From contig LPNZ01009141.1 in NCBI GenBank assembly GCA_001655205.1, positions 1 to 27,805 of the forward strand: 27,805 bases of DNA, given 5' to 3'. How positions within the stretch are numbered: the first letter of the stretch is position 1; the number at the start of each line of letters is the position of its first letter. A model generated the notes under the pieces. It was not told the origin of the DNA. It searched no databases and worked only from the letters and a program-made list of their open reading frames with translations. Position numbers and translations under genes: made by a program. Below are positions 20,201 through 27,805 of this stretch, one piece after another. This DNA is from Lenisia limosa (taxonomy: Eukaryota > Breviatea).

Positions 20201-23200
20201 CACAAATCCACACCTGAACATTGGTGGTGGGAACGTAGGGTGAAGGATCCTTGGCTTCTTCTTGCAGCAGAAGGGAATCACGAGGCAGAAGCAGCAGAGA
20301 CAACAGAGCAGCAGTGAGACTGACGCTCCACCGGTTGCCGCTACGATGTGAGAGGGAGGGGGCAAGAATCTTTTGAAACCGAAAGATCACCCAGCGTGTA
20401 GATACCACCTCCAACCAGCAATAACAAGCGGGCTCACGCCAGTGTCCTCTTCTACAACCGCTGCAAATCCCCAATCTCCTAAAATAGTAAACTGACAACT
20501 TATAGCATATATAATTCAGAATTGAAACAAACGAAACACAAAAAAAAAAACAGTGAAACAGCTTCCACCAACCTACCTGTCAGCCCCTGGCATTCACCAG
20601 CTAAGGGGCTAGATCTAAGATCTTCAGATATGATCAGTCCAGTGGTCTGATTAAACATCGGCATCGCAGTTGAGAGAGTGCCATTCAGAGCATAGGTCCG
20701 GTTCACAAAGGAAGCGGGGCAGATCAGAGTTTCAAGGAATTTAGGGGGCTCGTCTGCTGGTTCCAAAATGGTAATGCGAAGCTGCNNNNNNNNNNNNNNN
20801 NNNNNNNNNNNNNNNNNNNNNNNNNNNNNNNNNNNNNNNNNNNNNNNNNNNNNNNNNNNNNNNNNNNNNNNNNNNNNNNNNNNNNNNNNNNNNNNNNNNN
20901 NNNNNNNNNNNNNNNNNNNNNNNNNNAATATACATATCAGATGTAAGCATGTATTATGTGTCTAGATTCTGCAAACCTCAGTTGTAGAGATCCAGTCATA
21001 TCGTAGATTCTTCCCGAGTGGCTGGGAGAATGTGACACCACTTTCCATCTTAGGAAGGTGAGCATTCAAGTCAGGAGTATTTGTTGCCCGGTCAAACTTG
21101 ATGAAAACTCTGTCACCCTCTGAGTATCCCGGAGCTTGGTTGTCAGGATCAGCCATGGCCTTCGCACTAATAATGATGGGGTATGAAACACCCCATGTTC
21201 CTTCCAGAGTTACTGGGGGTGCAGTCACGTTGAAAACTGCAGTTTTAAAGCTGTTGTCAATGAAGCTTCCTAATATGGAAACTGTCGAAGTTGGAGGATG
21301 GAAGGAGTCTGCTTCTATTGCTTTTGGGGCTTTGTCCAGTTTTGTGTCAGTCGGCATAGTCAATATCAAAGACGTGTCGGAATCCCACGTAGCAGTCCAG
21401 TTCCTCCCAACTTTCAACAGAGGAGGTGAAAACAGAACAGTGGAGACAACATCATGTTCAGTGAAGTTGGGCATGTTGGTAGCCTCATTGAACACCAGTG
21501 TCACGGTATCTCCGGACCCAAGAACTGCGTCTGAAGCCGGGCCGGCAGCTGTGGCACTGATCAGCTGCGGCGGCGCAGTACCCCATGAACCGGATAGCGG
21601 AGTTTGGTCAGGCTCAGCTATGGGCCCTGTGGTGTGTTGTCGGGTCTCTTGGAGGGGCGTTGAGAATAGCTCCGGGTTCTTGATCGATACTGACACGTCC
21701 TAAGGAAGGGTAAAAAAACTAATGGGTGTTTCATGAATGTTGGAAAACATTTCATGTCTCGATTAGTTGGGGAGGGTATAACTGTAGAATTTCATAAACT
21801 ACATATGTATTATGTATTATGTACATGATGCATACGATATATTAGTATGTATATGTAGAAATAATACAAAAAAAAGTTGTATCTCGGCAAATTCGTCAAT
21901 ACAGGCATAAAAGAGATATTAGATGATAGCACATACATATATATACATACATATGATATACTATGTACTCTATACATGTAGGTAAATGTCAATTCGCCCC
22001 AAAAAATAGCTATCTTCGAAATGAGCAGCCTCAACTCAAACCTTCAAAGCAAGTCGCTCGTCTCCATGGGGGTCAACAATCAAGAACTGGAGAGTCGATT
22101 CTGATGTCCATTCGGCTGTGAAGTTGCCGATACTTGGATGGAAGTCGAAGAGGTCTTCAGGATACTCAAGGGACGGTTGAAGATCAATGTGATCGAGGAA
22201 GACTTCTATTATGTCCCCCTCAGACAGGTGGCCGTCAGCGTTGTCAGGGTCATGCGCACGTGCACTGACAACAACTGGCAAGTCCACGATCTCAAAACCA
22301 ACCACCACCTCAACACATGATGATGACGTGTCACATATCGAGAAGTTGCAATATGGAACAGTGGAGAGGTCCAGCGGATGGAAGACAATTTCGTATTTCT
22401 CAAGGGTACATTCGGCGCTGCCGTTCACAAGGGGGCCAATTACGGTGGCTGATTCGAAGTCAATATCGCCATCAAAATCTTCGATACTGAGCTGTGCATA
22501 GTTAAACGCGGAAAGTGAATCAGGTGCAACAGTAAGAGTGATGTTCTTCAGGCTTGCCATAGGGTCATTAACGGCAGAAATGATAATAGTTGTGGAATGA
22601 AGAGCGTAACTTTCACCATCAGTAAGGTTGGCGTGAATACTGAGGCTCGCATAGATGTCGGAGTTGTAGTTGGGAGGAGGGCGGTACATGATAGACGCTA
22701 TAGAGGATGTGATCACCGCTGGGTTTCCGGATATCACCAGGGTACTCGTCAGGTTCCCGGATACATCAGTGACATTGGTGTCGAAAGCTACGGAAAACCG
22801 GGCCGATGACTGGTCTACTTCCCTCACGGAGGTTTCTGGTGCGGGGTTGAGTGCGGGCTGAGCGTCACCGGAGGCCGTGAGAGTTAGCGTCAGAATGTCA
22901 AAGTCAACATCAATAACTCGCCAACTTGGCCCGAGGGATACCCATGTGTCTTCGATCATATGGAGGCTTGAAGGCCCTTCTATTAACGGCTTGTCGTTAA
23001 CTGGCCAAATCACAAGTGGCCATGAAAGGAGGACAGGATTACTAAGGGCATCAGTGACGATAACTTCCAACACGCCATCCCCATGTATGTGAAGCCCGGG
23101 CTCGATGTCAATAGTCTCCCCGTCATTCTGAACAAACGCTGTGCAGAAATCTCGGGGTACACATCTAGGTTCCGATGGTAGAACACTGTCACCTTCGGGG

Positions 23201-26200
23201 TCAACAACAAGATTACTGAGATCGATAATGCTAAACACCACGTCTTCAAAGCTGGTGATATTCTCAGAGGTCGCACGTGGCGGCTGGTTGAAGATCACAT
23301 TAATGTTGAGGAATGAAAGTTGCGGTGCAAATGTACTGGCTCGGACGGAGATAATGTCCTTGGGGTATGATGTTCTCATGACACTGCTTCGCTGTTGCGT
23401 GTACGCAAGGGACTCCTCGCTTTCAAAAAATTGTGATATTGACTCCTTCGGTCCGGAAATGCGGATTGCAGTCAGGTTGTGCTCATTTTGGAACGTCTCC
23501 GAAGTGACTGAAGGGCTAATGATTGACACTACAGAAATGTTACCCATCGCTGAGCTGACTTCGACCTAAACCATTAGAAATGTTGGTAAACGAAATGATG
23601 GAGTACAAAGCTAGATGAAAATGAAAGCAAAAGGTTGCAAAAGAGAGATACCACCACCCAGCAAACCGTAGCTATTTCATCATCAAATTTGTCGAAAGTC
23701 ATTGCAGGAATGAACATGGGCTCATCAATAACGGCATGGGTTTCATTGAATGAGGATATCACCAAATCATCAATAACAGACTCAACAATGATGAAGAAAG
23801 TTGTGGAATTGGCGGCAACTTCGGTTTGGGTGTCGTTTCCAGGTCCGTCAAAAGCTACTGTCTGGTCACGTGATAGAACAATGACGTGGCACTCAACTAC
23901 ACCATGGAAGTCAAGCGGTGGAGTGTATAGGGCACTGGTCCAATACGAGATGCTAACATTCCATCTTTCACCAAACCCGTCAGAATGAAGCTCTTCAGCG
24001 GGTTCCAAGGTACCGATCTGACAAGAGACCATGGCATGAGCGTCCAGTTCCTCACTACCATCGGTGTCCACAAGTTCAGCAACCACCGAAATGGCAGCAC
24101 TTGAATCCTCCTCCATTGTAATGTTTGATACTGACAGAAGAGGGGAATTTGAAACAGCCCGCACAGTGATAGCCATTGTCTTCTGAAGGGTAGCTGAACT
24201 GGCTTCTTTGTCGGAGGAGACGGCGGTAATATTAACTAAAAATTGACCAGAGTAGAATGCTGGAGGAGTAAAAGTGATGTTGGACACTTCAGATGAATTA
24301 CCCGCTGATATGACCCAAAAGTTGGCATTTTCAACTCCTTTGTCCAAGATAGAGCCCTCCGGGAAAGGTCCAATTGTGACTGTTAAGAGCTCGGAGCCAT
24401 CAGCATCAGAAAGAATAACATTCACCTGAAGTTCCACTGGTAAATCCTCGAATGTCACAGTATCTTTAGCCGTTATTCTAGGCCTATCTGCAAGGCTTCC
24501 GATTTGTACAGAGAAGTTCTTGACTATCGGCTCGGATACGGGTTGGTGGTCACGTGTCTCTTTTGTGGCAACTGACACAGCTAGGTTCCAGATGCCATGG
24601 GTGTTTGGAGGGGGAATGAAGTCCGTTGAGCAGAGCTCCGGTCCAGGGATGGTCCATTCAGAGGGTCCCATAGCTTGGCCGTTGCTGAAAGAGGCACCCA
24701 TGGGAACCCTGTTAATGATGGCGTCTGTGAGGTTCTCAGAAGGGTCAATGGTAGACAGAGAACAGTTTAGCCGAAGGTTGGCATCTTCTGACCCGATAAC
24801 ATCCAAAAGCTCAAAAGATGGTCCGTTAGCCTCGGCTCGGACAGTGACATTTGTGATGTGTTGGTGGATAATGATGACGTCATCTGTGAGGGGGCCAGAA
24901 GTGAAGTTAAAGCTTCCGACATAGAATGGCTCAAGAATGGCCTCAACTGTGGGGATAGGCCGCAGATCAAACACTGACTCTGGGATGATCCAAGTGTCTA
25001 AATCGTAAATGGAGGGAACAATCATCCAGATACTACGCATGAAGATTGAGAACAATATTATGTTTATGTCAGATCTAAATATATTATTACTTATTTCATA
25101 TAGTATATAGTATATAGTATGTATACTATCAATAAACTGCGAAATTGTAAAGAATAATAAGAAGGCTCTTCCAAAAACAATACCCTCACCCAGCAGCTTA
25201 CCATTGTCACCTTGGAAGCCGTGCGTGATATTCACAACGGGTGGGCCCGGAAGAATGAGCTTCATGCTCGCTGACTCCGAACCATCACTATCCGCCAATT
25301 GCAGCAAGATCAAGTGGTCGCCTTCTAATACCTCAATTGTCGAATCAAGGAATATTGGCTGGTCTGCTTTACCAAAAAGGCGGAATTCGGCTGTGGATAT
25401 TATCTCGGACTCATCGCCTGTGTCCTTCTCCCGTGAAAACAGCCGGACTGTTGAGTTGAAGCTTTGGTCTAGACAGTGATATTGGAAACTCAACGGGCAG
25501 TTTTTGAAAGCAGAATATGGCCACTGTCCCAAATAAGATGATGCAAAAGGATAAAAAACCTCATTAGTACAAACACATTGCCCATTGAAGACCCCCCCCC
25601 TCTCACCAGAGTCAGGAATTGGGCTAAAGGTCACGTTGATAAAGTCCTCAGCCGCTATTCGGGTGATATTTTCCTCCGGCGTAGTGGACGGCAAGATAAC
25701 GCCCTTCAAGCCAATAAAGTCCATAAAGAGCTCCTCGGACCCATCGGTGTCTAAAAAGGGTAACTAACTAAAATAATAGTCAAAAGAACATCTGATTATC
25801 TATGTTGCGGTACAAAAGGTAACTGGTGTCAAATAATGAGCCCTCACAAGCTTACCGGTGAGATTGGCAGAGATGGAGAAGACAACATCTGTATCTTCGA
25901 ATACCTTGAATTGGCGAGGGAATCCAGACAATGAAGGCGGGGTAACAATGGACGAAATAATTATTTTGAAAGTTGCAGCATTTTCCACAGTTGAGTTGGA
26001 GGCTTCGTCATAAGAAACGGCAGTGACGGTTGCAGTGACAGTTCCACTGAAGTATTTCGGGGCTCTCACCATAAAATCTCCGGAAGATGGAACGCTGAAT
26101 GTTGCGTTTGTGGCCTCAGTGTCAACAACAATGACATTATCAGTGTCAAAGTAGGCTGTGACGTACTGGATAGTTTCCATCCAAGCTGGGGTGATGGTGC

Positions 26201-27805
26201 CGTTTACTACTGCATCTGAGCCTTCCAAAGTTTTCACCTTGATGAAATGGAGATTCGGAGGGTCAACCACAGGAAGGACTTCGAAAGAAAATGAATTGAC
26301 AACAAAAGTGGGGAGGATGTCTTTACCGTCAGAGCCGCGGTCATCAAGAGTTATTTGGACCGTTGACGTTCCAAAGAAGTCGGTAATGGGCTTGAAAGAC
26401 AAGCCAGTATCCAGTGCCTCCTTGAGATTCGTAGTGGTTCCGAAAAGAATGACGACGTCATCAGACGGCGTTGATATAATGACATTCTTCTTCTTGGCAA
26501 CACTCTTGGACATAATGGGTACAGCGGTACTGTTGATAGAGAGAATTGTAACCATGAGAGAGTTGGAACCCGCATCAACATCGTCAATAGACCACCCTTC
26601 AGGCGTCTTAAGCACAGTGTCTTCCATTGTTGTTGATGTGTTGTTTCGGAGTTCAGCAGGAAGACCAATAACAGGAGGATCATTGATAGGGGCAACTGTT
26701 AAGGTGGTTCGAACTGTACTGTTGAAGACACGGCTTCCTTCAGAAGAGTCTTCAAGTGTGTACCATGTTTTAACTACACCATTGTAGTTAAGCGGAGTGA
26801 CTAATCGTATTGAGGAGAGAGCCACACTAGCATCAGCAGTGGTTGCAGTAAAATAGAAGGACTTTGTATTATTTCCAACAAAGTTTGTGACTGATTGTTC
26901 CGCATCCAAAAAGATGACACCAACATTTACTTTCACATAAACCGTAACAGTACTACCATCAATATCATATACCGTAATATTAGACTGCACTTGCGGTCCT
27001 CCGTCTTCAATCAAAGGGTGGTGATTGTTGAATGTCATAATGGCCTTATCGTTGACGGCGGAAATATCAAACTCAACAATGGCTGGTTCGCTTTGCCAAA
27101 CTCCGTCGAAGGCAGCCCATTCAAATTCAGTAATGTCTGCACCATTTGAATGGAGTGCAGGTGTCCACTCCAGGGAACACAGAGGCACATCAAACGGTAC
27201 AGCATCTACTTCCTGTCCAGTTGTAAGCCTAAGAATACCAATGCTCGGAAGGGTCAACACAACACAAGTCAGTTCTTTAAACCATGGATCGGTAGTGCTG
27301 TCAATATCGGAAGCCTCGAGGGTGAACTGAACTAGAGTATCTTCCGATGTGGAGACACGCCCATCATGAGCGACAGGTCGATCGTTGTACGGTTTGATAA
27401 TTAGCTAAATCGTGAGCAAAAACAACATAATTCACTGAAATTAATTTACAACTGGGATTGAAAAACAAGTGAAACGTTCAATACACTAACATTTCAGCAC
27501 AATCACACAAAGGGATAAAATAAAAAAGAAGCAACAAATAAAATTTGGCGGATCCACAATTACTCTCAAGTACGCTCTCTCACATTAATAACACCCTCGT
27601 TTGTAGATTTTAAATCAGTATCATAAGCATGGAAATTGATTTCTGCAATTCCATTTATGTCCCATTGGTGGAGGGGAGGCGTGTACCAGAGCGTATCTCC
27701 AGTAATGTTAACGGGGAAAGAAGTATATGGCACACCCACTTCTCCATCATCATTCTGAAGAGTCAGTTGTGCAATGGTTCAATTTGAAAATGGTTTTGGT
27801 CCAAC
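17225..27805 (-). CDS. Giant cadherin-like single-pass membrane protein with PDZ tail, 5' incomplete
   Basis: Predicted type I surface protein of more than 2,400 residues in this window. Exons in gene order: 27584 to about 27754 or beyond, 25856-27404, 25202-25750, 23652-24997, 22042-23565, 20977-21699, gap-20577, 20416-20478, 20214-20340, 20025-20056, 19807-19910, 19492-19545, 19151-19199, 18794-18878, 18361-18649, 18147-18215, 17967-18017, 17800-17875, 17675-17716, 17479-17570, 17225-17338. Every junction outside the gap is GT...AG with matching phase. The product has cadherin-like repeats, three DPDN-type modules, a Cys-rich membrane span, a Ser/Pro/Asp-rich tail, a PDZ domain and a C-terminal tail ending TIEISSI. 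Dense N-x-S/T sequons upstream of the membrane span mark the outside. Likely role: adhesion or surface sensing, with the PDZ domain as inner scaffold; this is inference. The alternative is a shorter membrane protein stopping at 19705-19707 plus a separate PDZ gene starting at 18684. I prefer one gene because five junctions across the supposed boundary keep phase and the upstream exons lack their own start. Confidence 0.72.
17479..18420 (-). other. PDZ domain and C-terminal tail of the giant protein
   Basis: Exons 18361-18649 (end), 18147-18215, 17967-18017 and 17800-17875 encode a PDZ fold. The segments are VGLKVLAALPGHPYALSSGQ, then QVGDLILKVNGTRVKAPEDI, then SRVQIRVIPV. The pattern of a hydrophobic strand, a small-residue turn, GDxILxVNG and a closing strand is classic PDZ. 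A helical segment (LGLEKLFAAEGRQLQARVDR) precedes it. After it come a basic patch (PKSSRARRFQKPDG) and a Pro/Gly-rich linker (SEPPNIPPGVSQFSGFGGPK). PSMD9/Nas2 also pairs a helical N-terminus with a PDZ domain, but the resemblance is not close enough to use that name. Confidence 0.7.
18042..18053. repeat. 12-C homopolymer in an intron
   Basis: A C12 run between the PDZ exons at 17967-18017 and 18147-18215 (G12 in gene sense). It is one of several long G/C runs in non-coding parts of the window. Confidence 0.8.
18650..19806 (-). other. Stretch holding three small tail exons
   Basis: This interval looks empty at first but contains three short minus-strand exons with conserved phase. They are 19492-19545 (NSFDSDHSNDGAFPGTPI), 19151-19199 (EPLEDQSATSRFMHHN) and 18794-18878 (ISPPSTAPKQATQNVVSSPQ and eight more). 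Their Ser/Asp/Pro-rich composition matches the flanking cytoplasmic exons. The remaining sequence is AT-rich intron. Confidence 0.6.
19925..20006. other. Assembly gap next to a 12-G run
   Basis: A run of N directly after G at 19913-19924. In gene sense the poly-C lies just before the acceptor of exon 19807-19910, where it could serve as the polypyrimidine tract. Confidence 0.97.
20264..20338 (-). other. Cys-rich transmembrane segment
   Basis: Within exon 20214-20340 the frame reads ATGGASVSLLLCCLCCFCLV, then IPFCC and KKKPR. This is one uninterrupted hydrophobic span with seven cysteines followed by a stop-transfer cluster of basic residues. The cysteines near the inner face are plausible palmitoylation sites. 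The position fits a single-pass protein with sequon-rich repeats outside and an acidic Ser-rich tail inside. A shifted frame is also hydrophobic but does not keep splice phase with both neighbours. Confidence 0.8.
20786..20926. other. Assembly gap in the third module
   Basis: A run of N between exon 20977-21699 and the sequence resuming at 20785. Part of the third module and an exon border are hidden. Confidence 0.97.
21785..21970. repeat. TA-rich intronic tract
   Basis: Degenerate tata/cata/gata words (TACATATATATACATACATA, CATACGATATATTAG) in the intron between the exons at 20977-21699 and 22042-23565. Same family of words as the tracts at 1262, 4047 and 8205. Confidence 0.65.
22275..27754 (-). 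other. Array of at least ten cadherin-like repeats
   Basis: The exons carry repeated signatures of cadherin-like beta domains: an ED-type start, a DxDG calcium-site-like loop, and an NDxP border. Starts lie near 27344 (EDTLVQFTLEASDIDST), 27011 (IEDGGPQVQSNITVYDIDGS), 26624 (MEDTVLKTPEGWSIDDVDAG), 26225 (LEGSDAVVNGTI), 25905 (FEDTDVVFSISANLTDTDGS), 25328 (LEGDHLILLQLADSDGS), 24455 (FEDLPVELQVNVILSDADGS), 24115 (MEEDSSAAISVVAELVDTDG), 23260 (FEDVVFSIIDLSNLVVDPEG) and 22962 (IEDTWVSLGPSWRVIDVDFD). Borders such as INDPPVIG, VNDKPLIE and VNDPMA match. Units are about 100 to 130 residues and diverged. N-x-S/T sequons are frequent throughout. The style resembles bacterial-type cadherin-like repeats more than metazoan classical cadherins. 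Confidence 0.8.
25078..25135. repeat. TA-rich intronic tract
   Basis: Repeated TATAGTATATAGTATATAG words in the intron between exons 25202-25750 and 23652-24997. Confidence 0.65.
27755..27805 (-). other. Unresolved 5' edge of the giant gene
   Basis: Frame IAQLTLQNDDGEVGVP would extend the first visible exon upstream and matches the spacing of the later unit IGILRLTTGQEVDAVPF. An in-frame TGA at 27779-27781 blocks it after two further codons, and the only nearby acceptor (TTCAG at 27755-27759 read in minus sense) starts the exon at 27754. Either the exon starts there, or the edge has a sequence error. Confidence 0.4.

Larger units (their letters stand above)
20600..22275 (-). other. Three tandem DPDN/GYSEGD modules next to the membrane
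   Basis: Three related units of about 130 residues begin near 22272 (VSARAHDPDNADGHLSEGDI), 21564 (ISATAAGPASDAVLGSGDTV) and 21174 (ISAKAMADPDNQAPGYSEGD). Each continues with a beta strand of the type VFIKFDRATNTP and a second Trp-containing strand (TAEWTSESTLQFLI, TATWDSDTSLILTM). Two are preceded by a GSWG/GTWG motif. The third unit runs into an N gap and resumes as LRITILEPADEPPKF, a cadherin-like border. I recall similar units in large predicted proteins of algae and protists, but have not verified this. Confidence 0.7.

Noticed and set aside
21098-21703. Plus-strand open frame of 201 codons
   Set aside because: It is antisense to exon 20977-21699, whose minus frame carries two recognisable repeat modules.
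26158-26787. Plus-strand open frame of 209 codons opposite the giant gene
   Set aside because: It is the exact antisense of a continuous, repeat-bearing minus-strand exon (25856-27404) and shows no family pattern of its own.
1-27805. tRNA, rRNA, CRISPR, insertion sequence, prophage or viral insertion
   Set aside because: No cloverleaf, spaced direct repeats, transposase, integrase, capsid or polymerase pattern was seen on either strand.

Overview
This window is nuclear DNA from an intron-rich microbial eukaryote. Every gene I could resolve is broken into short exons with GT...AG introns of about 50 to 400 bases. Exon sequence is clearly less AT-rich than the introns, and the longer introns carry TA-rich simple-sequence tracts. 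There is no operon, Shine-Dalgarno signal, tRNA, rRNA, CRISPR array or recognisable transposon. The protein families fit a protist or alga better than an animal, plant or fungus, but the lineage cannot be fixed from the sequence. Twelve runs of N interrupt the window, five of them beside G or C homopolymers.

Layout: six genes alternate strictly in orientation. (1) 177-3087, plus: a GldA-type glycerol dehydrogenase in 13 exons. (2) 3253-9309, minus: an unrecognised protein of at least about 600 residues in roughly 27 small exons, with a Cys/His cluster near its N-terminus. (3) 9484-11348, plus: a flavodoxin-fold NAD(P)H quinone reductase of the NQO type. (4) 11528-13642, minus: an unrecognised helical, charged protein of about 215 residues. 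(5) 14070-17216, plus: a complete SPOUT-class RNA methyltransferase (C9orf114/SPOUT1 family) with a long charged N-terminal extension. (6) 17225 to beyond 27805, minus: a giant gene.

The giant gene is the most interesting object. Read from its incomplete 5' side it encodes at least ten cadherin-like repeats rich in N-glycosylation sequons. Three copies of a roughly 130-residue DPDN/GYSEGD-type module follow, then one very Cys-rich membrane span ending in KKKPR, a Ser/Asp/Pro-rich tail, and a PDZ domain with a further C-terminal tail. The extracellular part sits in exons of 0.5 to 1.5 kb, while membrane, tail and PDZ parts sit in exons of 32 to 289 bases. The link between the membrane part and the PDZ part is inferred from a chain of matching splice phases. 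A stop codon at 19705-19707 would end the protein early if one donor site were not used.

The genes form divergent pairs sharing short promoters (9310-9483 and 13643-14069) and convergent pairs with almost no spacer. The stops of the methyltransferase and of the giant gene are only eight bases apart. Apart from this packing I see no functional link between neighbours.
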